A stretch of DNA of 64,000 bases from Enoplolaimus lenunculus (GCA_030248215.1 JASANG010001674.1:1-64000), one strand, 5' to 3'. Counted from the stretch's first letter, positions 12,766-24,055 are shown. The notes: generated by a model not told the origin, from the sequence alone. A program made the numbers and translations.

Positions 12766-13150
12766 TTAACCCTTTCCTTCATGAATATTTTCTATATTGG
12801 CAGACACTTGTCTTCAAAATAAGATTTGAACCGGGCGTGTGCATCATCACCACTCAGTAATAAAAGATGGAACGCAAAAAAATGGTGAGTCAAATTGCCT
12901 CTCTCCGAAATAGACTCTACGGGACTACACAAACTGAGTCAAATTCGACTCCATCAGAGTCAAGCTCGACTCACTAAGTCACACGTTTGACTCGAGTGGA
13001 GTCGAATTTTGACTCAGTTTGTTTAGTCCCGTAGCGCCTATTTCGGAGAAGGTCAATTTGACTCATTGTTTTTTGCAGTGTGGAGCCAGAGTTGGTTCTC
13101 ACGCCTTGTGGAGATGCGTATTGTAAATACATGTAATGGTTTGTGAATAA
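12766..13150 (-). mobile_element. Decayed TTAA MITE interrupted by a foldback
   Basis: Starts TTAACCCTTTCCTTCATGAA like the 270-bp family and resumes after 13080 with GGAGCCAGAGTTGGTTCTCA and CACGCCTTGTGGAGAT of that family. The foldback at 12872 lies between the halves. The right border is unclear. Confidence 0.6.
12872..13080. mobile_element. Foldback element, nested
   Basis: Same arms as 5547: GGTGAGTCAAATTG ... CAATTTGACTCATTG with repeated GACTC/GAGTC. It lies inside a TTAA-type MITE, so it inserted later. Confidence 0.8.
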
Positions 13151-13420
13151 GCATTGTTAAAGCAATATGCAATAGCTGTGAACGTGCCTGTTAATGGCGG
13201 TGAACGCATCACCTGGCAGTTTTTGCGTGCTGGTTTTGACCCCAACGTAAGGTTAGTAAAACTGTGCTGAATCAATTATGCAAAGTTTTTGGTTTCACCG
13301 TTTAAAACAGTTGCAAAAAACTTGTTCGGTTAATATGTTTCTGGTACTGCAGTTACCTGCCCCCCAGCACAACAGTAATGACGGAAATACCAAAATTTAT
13401 ACGGTCGAATTTAAATTATC

Positions 13421-13569
13421 GGCCCATGTTACCTTTGTGGCCGTCCCGGTTTCTGGTTGGTCTGTAAAAAAATAGGCTTAGATTCTAGACTACATTTTTT
13501 GCCTAGGTTTAGGCTTAGGCTTAGAAATACGCTTAATCTACTGTTACGGCCCTAAAAGTAACATTGGCC
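13421..13569. mobile_element. TTAGGC-bearing MITE with exact 8-bp duplication
   Basis: Ends GGCCCATGTTAC / GTAACATTGGCC; flanks AAATTATC on both sides (13413-13420, 13570-13577). A short copy with one block of TTTAGGCTTAGGCTTAG. Confidence 0.9.
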
Positions 13570-13789
13570 AAATTATCTATGACCGCTAATAAAACCTCAA
13601 AAATCGTACCCATCAAACTAACTTAAAACTGGAAACGAATGACGATATGGATGCTTGTTTTGTAGTTTTGTACGCATATCACATTGAATACTTTTGTTGA
13701 CATCGTTTTGTGAATATTATATCCCGAGTGATCCATGTTCAATACGCCGCTGGGAAAAATAAAATATTCTAAAGCCTATGCACGAGCAT

Positions 13790-14015
13790 CCCCACCAGTT
13801 TGCAGCTGCCCAGACATGGTTGGATTTGGAATCTTTTTGCATATTTGAACTTGTCTTGACTTTTCCTAATCATTCCACATCGAAATTTGAATTTTTGAAA
13901 AGTTCGATTTGTTAAGGTCCGCAGTCGCTTGAACCCAAATATTTTTGTCGTCATAAAGTTAGACAGATTACTTATTGTTCGACACAGATTTCGAAACTCA
14001 TCCGAATTGTGTTTC
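13790..14015. repeat. Half-copy of the foldback family at 18330
   Basis: GGTTGGATTTGGAATC, TCATTCCACATCGAAATTTG and AAAAGTTCGATTTGTTAAGG match one arm of the 18330-19030 element in order. Confidence 0.55.
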
Positions 14016-14129
14016 ATGTTTCGCTATCACATGACTGGGTAACGAGTAATTGCCAAGTATTTTAGCTTTAGCTTAAAAGCCTTAAGCTTGTGGGAAAACG
14101 TGTTTAAGTGCAGCCGGCTTTCTTTCGGT

Positions 14130-14308
14130 ATAAACAATAAGCATATTCCTAAGCCTAAGCCTAAGCCTAAGCCTAAGCGTAAGGATGGGCATATTGTTAA
14201 GTTTAAGCCTAAGCACAAACGTAAGCCTAAGCAAGAAAATTAGTCTAAAGCTTAAACTGTCTCTATTACAGCCCCTCCGGAAAACGATCCAGCTCTGTTC
14301 TATACATG
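14130..14308. mobile_element. TTAGGC-bearing MITE, left end lost
   Basis: CCTAAG units with CGTAAGGATGGGC, then GCAAGAAAATTAGTCTAAAG and TCCGGAAAACGATCCAGC up to TATACATGGG, the right half of the copy type at 4885. Confidence 0.7.
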
Positions 14309-15024
14309 GGTCAGTACAAGGATAACGATAAGGAGGTGTAGTTCCTTCAGAAATTATGGAGAGAGAAAAGCCTTCAGATTAAACTTCTGGATCATAGAGA
14401 ACAAATAATTTTTAGTGCATAAAATTATCCATCCCAAAGCTAAAATCCTGACTACGCCCATGTTTGCCGTATCATTAAAAGCGGTGCATTATATGAACTG
14501 ATGTTCACATTTCTGGAATATCTTAATTAAATGCAGTCTTGTGCCGTTTCTTTTTGAAAGTTAATTTAAATTACGATCACGGCATAAATTCGCACACATG
14601 CGAGTATATTTTAGCTTCAGGGAAAACTGTACGTTGTTCTGTATACACATAAAATCGCTGTTCCATTACAGATTTCATATTTCAAAGTCTTCGTAGTTTT
14701 TCGTCAAATTTAGGTTTTTGGTTTGTCTGGTTTGTTCGAACATTTTGTATCGCGAAACTTTTATTTAACTTATTTATGCTACGGCTATTGAGTTTAATTA
14801 AGGTTCGCTTTATTGAATTTAGAATAAAAATAAAATTTTTGCCTACAAAATGTCGGATTGGTTTTTATGAGGACATCCGCATTTAAAAGATGTTCAGTTG
14901 TCAAATAAATATTCAAACTTCGTCAACTGTGTGCAAACATACTTTGGACAGTATTTGAAACAATTTTCGTTAACCTTTTTCAAGCATGATTGTTTAGAAT
15001 TTCATTTAGTTTCGAATTGCAAGA

Positions 15025-15200
15025 TAGTATTTGATCCACGGATACTCGGGTAGAATGCGTTTACCGTCACAACTCTGCTGTCGGAGCTTCGAGCTCGAGG
15101 CAAAGGGTCTCTAACGTCTTATAAAGTCGTTGGTAAATAAGAGAATTGTTACTCTGTGCATTGTTTATATATTGGGCGTATATATACGAGTTGTACTAAG
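15025..15200 (-). repeat. Decayed TTAA-type tRNA-like repeat
   Basis: GGAGCTTCGAGCTCGAGG and GGTCTCTAACGTCTTATAAAG match the core of the 270-bp family. Ends are not recognisable. Confidence 0.5.
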
Positions 15201-15369
15201 AGCTCACAGTATGCTCTTTAGCAGAAAATGTAAATTGAAATTGTAATTAAAAGTCATTTTATAGCTGCGTAACTGAGTTAAAGAACAAGTTTCCTCAGAC
15301 AAATGTATATCTCTATTTGCTTTAACTTGATTTCAGTTTTACTGATAAACGTGTGTTTAGTTGCAAATC

Positions 15370-15500
15370 CAGTGTTCTTATCACCAGTTGGTGTTAGGTC
15401 TTGTAGCTTTCAAATCAGTGAACGGTAAGGTTCAAAATTTAGCACATTTTTACGATTACGTTTCTAAATCTGTTCATTAATGGGATACACGTGTCAGGAT
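15370..15500. repeat. Copy of the GTATTCTCAAATG family, partial
   Basis: TTATCACCAGTTGGTGTTAGG then TCTTGTAGCTTTCAAATCAG follow the same order as 20590-20640. Confidence 0.5.
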
Positions 15501-15634
15501 GAAATCCTATATATACGTATTTAACATTATGAAGCTAGTTTATTATTTGGCCCTTCAAATAGCTCTAGTGCTAAAATAAACCTACTTTGAAGTCAAAGTA
15601 TTTCTTTTAGTTGGCTTGTTGACAGGTATGAAAG

Positions 15635-15802
15635 CGGACCCGTAGCCAAGGGGGGGGGGGCTGGCGGGCTGAGCCCCCTGAAAAAAATTGCCCCTCCCCC
15701 TCGAAAGGTTTCAGTTTTGCTTGTAACTCATTGAAAACGCTTGAATGCCCCTGCTGAAAAAATGTTTGGCCCTTCTAGCAAGATGAGCTGGCTACAGGCC
15801 TG
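15635..15802. mobile_element. hAT-like MITE, CCCGTAGC ends
   Basis: Ends CGGACCCGTAGCCA / TGGCTACAGGCCTG. Flanks TATGAAAG and TATGAAAA differ at one base. The interior has the same G-run and C-run blocks as 8505. Confidence 0.85.
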
Positions 15803-17275
15803 TATGAAAAGCGGGTTTAATTCAGAATGAAATTTTCAACTGCATTAAACAATACATGAGACTCATAATCTTTGAACACGGGATATTCAGCGAAAAGCAC
15901 ATAATCCTATATATTAATCGTATATGGATTAGTTATCAAATAGCGATCAGTAATCTATTTCGCGATCCTAAATCCGCAACGGTGCCTGTGATGATTACTT
16001 TATTATCAAACAAGATTATCCATATGTTCTATTTTATTTTCGAGCACAATAAATTTCCTGACCGTAGTATGAGTTTATGGCCAGTTAACACCGGCTTTTA
16101 TCGGTTTCAATATTGCAAAGATGTAATACACTGAACCATTGCAAGTGGAATAATTTCTATTAAATATGATATCCAATGTGGATTAGGATTTGAATTTCGA
16201 CCTGCAAAGTTAGGGACGTTTACCTTTAACATTTTGCTGAGTTGAAGCTTAAATCCGAGGGGTCACTCATATTTTGTGAAAATTTTGTTACGCGTATGCA
16301 CGTCGCTCGCAGTTTGTGCTAAATTGCTCTTAATACACTCTATTTGAAAGAGTTTAAGGTTCGTTCACCCACGTTTCGTGCCATATTTTTAATCCCTGAA
16401 CAGCTTTACTTGTGCATATGCAAATTGACGATGCTGGAATCAATCCTTAAAAAATCTAACAGATCCAAAAAAGATACCCGAAGTTTCTTTCAGAAACCTA
16501 AATTTTATTTCGGTTGTTTGTTCACTAAAATTGCGTTTTCGAATTCTAAACACAGGAACTTTGTTTCAGGAACAATTTTCTCACTTGCTGTCTATAGACA
16601 AACTATAAAAACGTATGCTATAGGGCAAGAGCACAAGCGTGTACACGAAATAATGCACACTCTGCTGGCACCATGAATCTAGAAGGGTGTAGGGTATGGG
16701 GGTGTACGTCCCCGTCAAAAATTTTTTATGATAAAATGATAACGTCCGTTACCTTACAATTTTTCCCCTAGAAAATTTTATTGTAAAAAATACAATTTTT
16801 GTTCTGAGAATTTTTTTGGGAACAGAATATATTAATTCATACGCGAATCGGTTAAAAAAGTTGCGAATTACGACATTTTCGATATGATAGTCAATCTTGA
16901 AACGGAACAAAGAAACTGCAAGGTTTATGTCGTTCCGTCATTTTAATATGGTTTAATAGCTTAAATGCAATTATAAGCTCAAAACGGCTAAATTATATTA
17001 CTGACAACGATGGATTTTATATTTCATAAGTTTGCCAGAATAGCTTTGTAATGCTATTTTCATCAAATCCCAGGTTTTATCTCAAAATATATCCCGTGAC
17101 TAACTGCAATTATCCTGATCTTTGGCTTTTTTCGTAACGTCTGTCTGAATATTAAATTGCTCATAATAACTGCTTCATATTCGTTCAGTTTTTGTTTCGA
17201 AAATTTTAACAAACATCATGAGGGTATTGTGGTTTTTGATACCTTTCGAGGAGACGGGCGTATAGGCTACATTAC

Positions 17276-17460
17276 AAATCACGGGCCAGGCAAAGATGAG
17301 AGCCGGGCTGTATTTCGACGGAGTGAAACTTACGCTTTAAAATAATGTTTATTTCACCGAAGTTAAGCTTAAACTGTAAAACAATTTTTTGCATACGCTT
17401 AAGCTGAGGAATATGCTTATAAACTGTTATTGATCTCATCTTAACATTCGTCCAAATCGT
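17276..17460. repeat. Decayed TTAGGC-type element
   Basis: GGGCCAGGCAAAGATGAGAG, TTAAGCTTAAACTGTAAAAC, AGGAATATGCTTATAAACTG and ATTCGTCC keep the order of the family landmarks but the hexamer array is nearly gone. Confidence 0.5.
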
Positions 17461-18004
17461 TTAGAATGGCGATTGGTATATAGCTGCCTGTAGACGGCTA
17501 TATTTCGTTTTGTAACTGTTCTCAGAGCAACTTAGAAATACCAAAATTTGTCTTTAGTGTTTTCAATTATTTTAACTGTACATTGGCGCAGAAGCCGGGT
17601 GGGAGTGTCGTGGGACGCCATCCCAATCCTCATTTTTTGGGTAAGAAAATTGTATCCACAATTGAAAAGACAGAAAGGAACATTTTTTAATAAAATCATA
17701 AGGTTATGCGAGCGGGGGGTTCATCCATAATTATATCGCTTCGAGTTTTCGTGTATTTTTGAGATACCAAATGGCTTAATATTTAACCTTCGATTCTGTT
17801 CAGAGTTGTTTTTTTGCTAATTGCACATTGGTCGTATTAACTTCTTCAAAGATTAAATCCAGACAAAAGCGGTGATAAGGGGGGCGATGGGTCGCGCGCC
17901 TTCCGCCCCCGACTGGTCTGAGTCGACGAAACTATTTTTGCCTTTTTGTAACTTTTGATCGGTGTTTTGAAAAATGTTAAAAAAAAACTGCGCTTCGCGC
18001 ATAT

Positions 18005-18275
18005 TTAACCCTTTCTCACTTGAATATTTTCTATTTCCCCTGAGACCTACTTTTATGCTAGGATTCGAACTTCAGTGACTGGAGTGAGAGGCGTACACCA
18101 TCACTACTTAGCTATAGGAGCCTGACGCTCGAGCCGGCGGGGTCTGTCACGTCTTGTGGTGATTTAGTACTATGTATACGTGTTGCAATCGTTAAACACT
18201 GTGCGATATATATTATTTAATGTATATACATTGCGCTGAGTTGCCCATAATCAAGTTTATGTGAGAAGGAGTTAA
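18005..18275 (-). mobile_element. TTAA-flanked piggyBac-like MITE with tRNA-like core
   Basis: TTAA at both borders, ends CCCTTTCTCACTTGAA / TTATGTGAGAAGGAG, length 271 bp. The A and B boxes on the minus strand are as in 1100-1369, with one change in the A box (TTAGCTA read on + as ACTTAGCTA). Confidence 0.82.
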
Positions 18276-18329
18276 CTAAGCACCCTTTATGGTTGCAGTT
18301 TCAGGGTGTAAAATCAATGGGTTTTCAAA

Positions 18330-19030
18330 CTTACACCTGTGCAAAAGGCAGACTAACGGTAGGGTCTTTTCGGTTATTACCCGGACGGCATTTGCCTAAA
18401 GATGGTTGGATTTTGAAAACTGTTACATATTTGAGCTTCTCAGAACCTACCCTGATCATTCTACGATCAAATTTGAATTTTTGAAAAGTTCAATTTTTTA
18501 AGGTCCCAACAAGGACCAAGGTTTCCCATTTTGTGCCCAAAAATTTTTTTGTTAGAAACTTTAACAAAAATATACCATTCAACGCAGTTTGCAGAGCTAA
18601 GTCCACTTGTGTGAAATTTTTCACAGTCTAACCTCTGGTTAACGAGTTATTGTCAAATAACTGATTTGGCGCCATCCCAAATCGTTGACAGCGTGCCAAA
18701 TCAGTTTTTGACATAACTCGTTAGCCAAACGTTCCATTTCTAACAATTTAAGACAGTTACACCCAGCTGCACAAGCCACATTGAAGAATACATAACTTGT
18801 CTAAGTTTTTAATAAAAAATGTTTTGTACAAAAATGGAAATTTTGGTCTTTTGGACCTTAAAAATCAAATTGTTCAAAAATACAAATTTAGGCGTGGAAT
18901 TACCAGCAGATGTTAATATGATAAGCTCCGATATGCAAAAAATTTTCAAAATCCAACCATCTTTGGGCAAACGCTGGCTGGTGGACCACCGATAACACCC
19001 AAAAAAATGGGCATTCGCCCTTCTTAAGTT
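18330..19030. mobile_element. Long foldback element
   Basis: Left arm landmarks (CCTAAAGATGGTTGGATTTTG, AATTTGAATTTTTGAAAAG, AAGGTCC) recur inverted on the right (GGACCTTAAAAATC, CAAATTTAGGCG, CCAACCATCTTTGGG). The centre is also palindromic: TAACGAGTTATTGTCAAA ... TTTTTGACATAACTCGTTA around CCCAAATCGTTGACAG. Half-copies at 7040 and 13790. Confidence 0.7.
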
Positions 19031-19376
19031 CTTCATATCATCGTCCCTGGATCAAGAGCAAGTACATCCCAAAACATTTATGTAACATATTAACTATAAA
19101 GAAAATAACAAAAACTGCCAGAATTCTGTTTCGTATTTAGACAAAAAATAAAACAAAACACAGCTGAAATAAATTTAGCTTAAAACATAAACAAACCGAA
19201 AATTATTTTCAGTGCACGGTAACAAACGTAATATAAGGCAGAGTGAATAAATCCAGCATAGTACGCATCGCAAACTTAGAATCAGTCTAAATATAAAACT
19301 GCAGGATTATTCGATTCCAACACTGCAATGCAATATTGATTGCGGTAGAATAAATAGCGTAAGTTTGCGATGTTAG

Positions 19377-19913
19377 CTGTACCAGAGGACGCCCCAACTG
19401 TGGAAGAGCGACGGCTTTCATGTCTCCTACAAGAACAATACCACGATTTATTTGCGTCTGTTCGAACCAGCGTAGGCGGTTCTGGTCTTGAGTTTCCGGT
19501 GCATTCCGGATGTCGAACGTCCCGACTCGGCAGTTATGCGATATCGCCGTCTCCTAAAAAGCGTCAATCTGCCCATTTATCACTTGCGTACGTGTCGCGT
19601 GGATCCGGCGCTGATATTTCACTGGATTCTCATGAAAACGGTGCTTATACGGCTGGCCATTCTGGTCAGAGGGGTCGACCTCATCCACGAAGTTTGTCCC
19701 TCGGACGAAGGTCGGCCGTATTCGCTCCGATGACGTCCCAATTTGGCTGTCGTGTGATTAGTTTAAAAACGCTCGTGTCTGGTATGACAGGGCCAAGCCC
19801 GGTCTCAGCTGCAGTTTCAGGAGGCACAACTGGGTTTGGCAGCAGTCTCCGTCGTAGTAACAGCCAGCGAAGGGCGAAAGATGACTGGAAAAATTGCTAT
19901 CATTTAGCGGCGA
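19377..19913 (+). CDS. Candidate exon 3, Ser/Arg-rich N-terminal extension
   Basis: An open frame of 178 codons, GC-richer than its surroundings and free of the local repeat families, which is unusual for this window and argues for real coding sequence. The start at the acceptor GATGTTAG gives phase 1 from exon 2; the end is a consensus donor GTAAGT, again phase 1, which fits exon 4. The product begins TVPEDAPTVEERRLSCLLQE and then becomes rich in Ser, Gly, Arg and Pro (SPSPKKRQS, RSLSLGRRS, SLRRSNSQRR), with several RxxS-type sites that kinases could use. No domain is recognised. An in-frame ATG at 19370, seven bases before the acceptor, could instead start a separate transcript. An 81-codon frame inside (19488-19733) ends in a stop and is taken as a shadow. 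Confidence 0.6.
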
Positions 19914-22188
19914 GTAAGTAGTAGCAGTTTGCATTAAGTGAGTCAAATACATTTATGACCCAGTGGCAAATTACAGCGGTATAAACCACGGATGTTGGAA
20001 CGAAAAAATGACCGGAAAAACTAAGTTTTTTCATTTTCCGAGGGGGGTTGAAAAATACAAACAAAATAAACGTTTCTTAAATATAACTTGCAACTAAATT
20101 ATGTTTTAAAATAAAAGCTATTAACGCTAAAAAGGCGTTTCAATGGTTGGTAGTTACGTTGTTTCAGAAACGTAAATTGTTAGTCACAGACCATGGCGAA
20201 AATTAATTCGTGCAAGAAAAGGCTCACGGGAACATAACCAACCCAGAAAATTTTTGGCCGCAGTCACGAAGTTATCTGAAACGTTTGCATTCCCTTCTTG
20301 AAAATTTGTTATCCCGTCCTAGCGCTACTAAGCTGGCTACGGCCCGGAATTATGCACTAGAATTACTGTCAATACGCAATTATTAGCTTTGCTTGCGTAA
20401 CGCATACTTGCACAAGACAGAAAACAAAGGTTGACTTGTGAAACCAAAATGACCAAATTATTTCATAAATGTTTATTACAATTTGAAGGATTCGTTTATT
20501 CGTACAAATGACAACTTAACCGTTTTACTTTTGACTAAAATCTAATTTTGTAACCTGTGCTTATATCAGGGCCCGTATTCTCAAATGTGTCTAGCACCTA
20601 TCACCAGTTAGAGATAGGTCTTGTAACTTTCAAATTAGCGCATGTTGAGGTTCGAAAGTGAGCACAATTTTCACAATTTGATTTGTCCCACTTCTGTACT
20701 AATTTTGATATCAACAATTGTAGTGGTTTATCAGTTTGAAAACCTATCGCTAAAGTAGTGATGTAGATGCTATTCGCATTTAAGAATACGAACAAACATA
20801 TTAATATGTATATATAAATATATATATAAACATTTAAGTATCACCCTGAAAGTATCGGTCCAATGAACTGCGAACTTTGAATTTCAGTAAATCGCATTGT
20901 GTCAAGATATTGAGCACTAAAAAGTGTTATAGTTCAATTACAGGATAGTAGTGAATCTGCGACAATTTGTCTCCCGTCAACTTGTCGCCCAACAGTGTCC
21001 TAAAGCCTATTAATATATCTAAGCATAATCCTAAGCGTAATGCCAAGTCTAAACGTATGCCGAATCATACTTATTGGAGACGAATTGCCTAGTCGATGAA
21101 ATTCTGATCACAATTTGTCATGCGACGAGTTGTCGGGAACGGATTGTCGTGATACTTAACTTAGTACAACTTGGCGAGGAGTGGATCACACTCCTGGGAA
21201 TATGGATCTTGGTCAAGTTAGCCATTGTGCCATTTAGAAGCTATCGTATAGCCTCATGTCACACAAATGCGGTTTCGGAACGCATGACCTTACAAATGTG
21301 ACAGTGCTTATTGTGTATTTCAACATGCACAAATGACCTTGAGAACAATGTTACATAGACAACTTCTCTGTAAAAACACTCTGCTTAAAATACTATGGTT
21401 ATATTTTACTAACCTTTTTGAGTAGAAGTGTACTAAATATTGAGTAAATCTTTGCTTAAAAAATGTAAATAAGTAAAAACTACTGCTGTCATTTCCTGAT
21501 AAAATTAGTAAATGTAAAGTAAAAATTTTGTGTTTGCTTAATATTAAGTGAAACTTTGCCAAGCACCATAGTAAGTAAAACCGACACTTAATTCGGCAAC
21601 AGTTTTACTTAATTTTAAGTATAATTTTTTAGTGAGTTGGTATCGATTATGCAATTGGTGTCTGCGGTTGGCTAATAATTCCTTATTTTATACCAAGGTT
21701 ATTAACTGAAGATTATGTGTCTGTCCTGACTATGTTACCCGGTTCAATGACGTATTCGGTTTACCGCAAAAATTTGGTGAAACTAACAGATTATTATGAG
21801 ACAAATGTTCTTATGTTTACTGATTGCTTATTTCCGTTGTTTACATTTTTCCAGGACTATTGATGGTCGTAAACCCTGAAATATTAAACCCAAGCAGCTA
21901 AAAAAATTAAATTTAGGTGGCTAAGATTTCTGCCTACATTTCATTAGGCCAATGCAAAGGGGGCAGGCATAGATGGTCTTTTTCTAAACGTAATTCTGAT
22001 CATTGACCACAAGTGTGGGTTTAACTGCACAAATGCCCTGACTAATGAAATCCTGTGTTTTTATTCCCATATACTTTACCTTACCGCGATTGTATTCTGC
22101 AGTTATTCCATGGTTTAACGATTGGAAAGGATTTGTTTCAAAGCAAATATTCTGATCGCGGGATTGAATTTGTTAATTTTGTTTTCAG
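19914..22188 (+). other. Intron 3; may hold promoter of the short form
   Basis: This is AT-rich sequence with a GTATTCTCAAATG-ended element at 20571 and TTAGGC-type debris near 21000-21065. A 20230-20345 scrap ends in a GGCTACGGCC motif like the elements at 8505 and 15635. If the channel starts at 22218, its promoter should lie here. I see no distinctive core promoter, so this is only a position argument. Confidence 0.4.
20571..20793. mobile_element. MITE with GTATTC...AAATG inverted ends
   Basis: Ends GCCCGTATTCTCAAATGTG / CGCATTTAAGAATACGAAC. Inside, AGCACCTATCACCAG has an inverted partner AAAACCTATCGCTAAAG. Partial copies at 3055 and 15370. No target duplication is clear. Confidence 0.6.
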
Positions 22189-22410
22189 TTACAAAAGCCG
22201 CTGCAATTTCATCGGCAATGTTGGCTCGCAAACAAAGTCTTCTTGGCGCTGGTGGTCCGACAGGAGGCGGAACGTTTGGCGAATCATTTGCATACTCCAC
22301 TGGAACAGCGGACCATTCAACTCGAGGAGCTGGTGCCGGGTTACCGTTTGGGACAGGCGTTGTCGGAACGACCAGTGGGCAAGACGAAAAACGTGAACAT
22401 ACAGACGTCG
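22189..22410 (+). CDS. NALCN: NALCN exon 4, conserved start and N-terminus
   Basis: A strong acceptor (TTTTGTTTTCAG) precedes the exon. Within it the ATG at 22218 begins MLARKQSLLGAGG, matching the family's usual start (ML.RKQS in human and fly), so 22218 is taken as the canonical start. The 29 bases before it stay open (TKAAAISSA) and connect in phase to exon 3, which is why a longer form is considered. After the start comes a Gly/Thr-rich cytoplasmic stretch to residue 64. The donor is CG|GTAAAA, phase 1. Intron 4 is only 170 bases, the shortest here, and holds no insertion. Confidence 0.92.
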
Positions 22411-22580
22411 GTAAAATGTCGCTATTGTTAGCTGTTTTACGTGACTGAATACTAATTTTACAATTCTTCTATTAAGGCTTATTGCCTCTAAACTAAAAGC
22501 TACTGGTTGCGTGGCTGTATATTAATTAAAATATTGATAGATTACATATTTTATGGTTGTTTTGATTTATGTCGTTGCAG

Positions 22581-22675
22581 AATGGTACAACAGCCAATGG
22601 GCAGATCGAATATTCAATTATGCTGCAATACTCAGCCTACTGTCAGTTTCACTAAATACTCCTGAAACGTTTAAA
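22581..22675 (+). CDS. NALCN: NALCN exon 5, repeat I S1
   Basis: Encodes residues 65-96. The sequence after EWYNSQWADR is the first membrane helix of repeat I (IFNYAAILSLLSVSLNTPET), aligning with human RICAIISVISVCMNTPMT. Acceptor GTCGTTGCAG, phase 1 in; donor GTTAGT, phase 0 out. Intron 5 (to 24055) contains a TTAGGC element with a nested TTAA element, and a TA-flanked element ending 50 bases before exon 6. Confidence 0.93.
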
Positions 22676-22696
22676 GTTAGTTCTGATTATATCGTC

Positions 22697-23162
22697 TGCC
22701 CATGTTACTTTTAGGACCGCCCCGGTTTCTGGTGGGTCTCTAAAAGAGTAGTCTTACATTCTGGACTACATTTTTTGCTTATGCTTAGGCTTAGGCGTAG
22801 TCTTAGGCTTACGAATACGCTTTTGCAACGCTTAGGCTTAGGATTAGGCTTAGGAATACGCTTAATCAACTGTTACGGCCCTTAACCCCTTCTCACATTG
22901 AGTTGCATATAGGCAACTCAGCACAGTGTATATACGTTAAATAGGGTATATCGCACCGTGTTTAACAATTGCAACACGTATAGATAGTACTCAATCACCA
23001 CAAGACGTGAGAGCCCCCTCGGGCTCGAGCGTCAAGCTCCTATAGCTGAGTGGTGATGGTACACGCCACCACTCCAGTCACTGGAGTTCGAATCCAAGCA
23101 TAAAAGTATGTCTCAGGGGAAATAGAAAATATTCATGTGAGAAAGGGTTAGTAACATTGGCC
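22697..23162. mobile_element. TTAGGC-bearing MITE split by a TTAA element
   Basis: Begins TGCCCATGTTACTTTTAGG and ends AGTAACATTGGCC after the inserted element. Flanks ATATCGTC and ATACGGTC agree at 6 of 8. Two TTAGGC blocks. The inserted 270-bp element interrupts the CCCTTAAAGTAAC site of this family exactly at TTAA. Confidence 0.85.
22882..23151 (+). mobile_element. TTAA-flanked piggyBac-like MITE, nested
   Basis: Length 270 bp, + orientation, A box TAGCTGAGTGG (23043-23053) and B box GTTCGAATCC (23086-23095). The left border keeps TTAA; the right border reads TTAG. Because the host MITE's unbroken sequence is known from other copies, this shows directly that the insertion used a TTAA site. 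Confidence 0.9.
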
Positions 23163-23449
23163 ATACGGTCTAAAAGAAGAGTCTTTGTAACACATTGAAT
23201 GGTGGATTCAAACGTACTGAAAGAAAAAACGCTGCGCAATATGCAGTGGTGAAAAAAGCTTGCGAGCGAACTGAAAGAAAAGCCGAACACAATTTTAGTA
23301 CCACAGAATTTCGATTTTGTTTTTTATTGGGGGTCTCGGCCCTTTAGACCTGGTTCCCCTTGGAACCACCAGTGCAGCGATACACAGACATTTCAATGAT
23401 ATCAGGACTACTTTGATTATTGTCAGAAGAATCAAAGAAGTTTGCAGGG

Positions 23450-23520
23450 GCGGATCCAGAAAGTTCTGCCAGAGACAACTGTCACCCCCTGTTACATTCC
23501 ACGCTGTATTGTAGGCTATA
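23450..23520. repeat. GCGGATCCAG-type debris
   Basis: GGGGCGGATCCAGAAAGTTC recurs with variation near 4210, 37570, 43280, 46550 and 51780. Only one end is recognisable here. Confidence 0.4.
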
Positions 23521-23575
23521 TCGCGTTTAACTTGTTCTGAATAGCAGATTTGCCTATGACATATACTGTAGTGAC

Positions 23576-24006
23576 CCGAATAAGTGGGGATAATAAGAAG
23601 GAGGTCCCCATTTTGAGTCCGAATCAATAGGAGTCCGTATCCCTAATAAGAGTCCATAAGCGGACACAGTTCGTAAACCCTAATTAGAGTCCATAAATGT
23701 CAATTATCACTAATTGCAATGCATAAATGAGTCCAGGACCAAATAAAGTTGAGTTCGAAACTTTAAAGCGTACTTAGTTTTGAAAGTACAGTCCTTAGGG
23801 TAACCTTGCATTATCGTTCAAGCTTTTGATACAAGATACACGTCTAATTCAACGGATAATTGCAGTACCGGAATTATATCAGTAACGATGAGCGGCGGAG
23901 CGTGGGTTATAAATAAATAACTGTCCGTAACCGAGTAATAGGGAGAGGGTCTCTCTGGAGAGGCCAAACAAATATCAGTCCCCCACTCTTATTCGGGTCA
24001 CTACAG
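23576..24006. mobile_element. TA-flanked MITE (CTGTAGTGACCCG ends), full length
   Basis: Ends CTGTAGTGACCCGAATAAG / CTTATTCGGGTCACTACAG, TA on the left, length 431 bp. It ends 49 bases before NALCN exon 6. Confidence 0.9.
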
Positions 24007-24055
24007 TTCCGTGCTGTATTGCCATGTCATCAATTGAGTGCATTTTATATTGCAG

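Larger units (their letters stand above)
4845..19376 (+). other. Intron 2, 14.5 kb, repeat-filled
   Basis: The longest intron of the proposed long transcript. Assigned repeats within it are listed separately. Stretches 5750-6450, 7720-8490, 8670-9150, 9546-10780, 12165-12760, 13150-13410, 14315-15620, 15811-17270 and 17465-18000 are AT-rich and show no exon-like frame with splice borders, no RNA gene and no clear element ends. They contain scraps of the families described elsewhere, for example GCGGATCC-type debris near 4200-4490 and 16670-16860. A small missed exon cannot be excluded. Confidence 0.5.

Noticed and set aside
16344-16676. A 110-codon open frame in intron 2
   Set aside because: No family similarity, no splice context and AT-driven composition; taken as chance.
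19488-19733. An 81-codon frame overlapping exon 3
   Set aside because: It ends in a stop before any fitting donor, whereas the other frame stays open to a consensus GTAAGT in the right phase.
22055-22396. Two alternative frames over exon 4
   Set aside because: Only the frame with MLARKQS agrees with the family start and joins exon 5 in phase.
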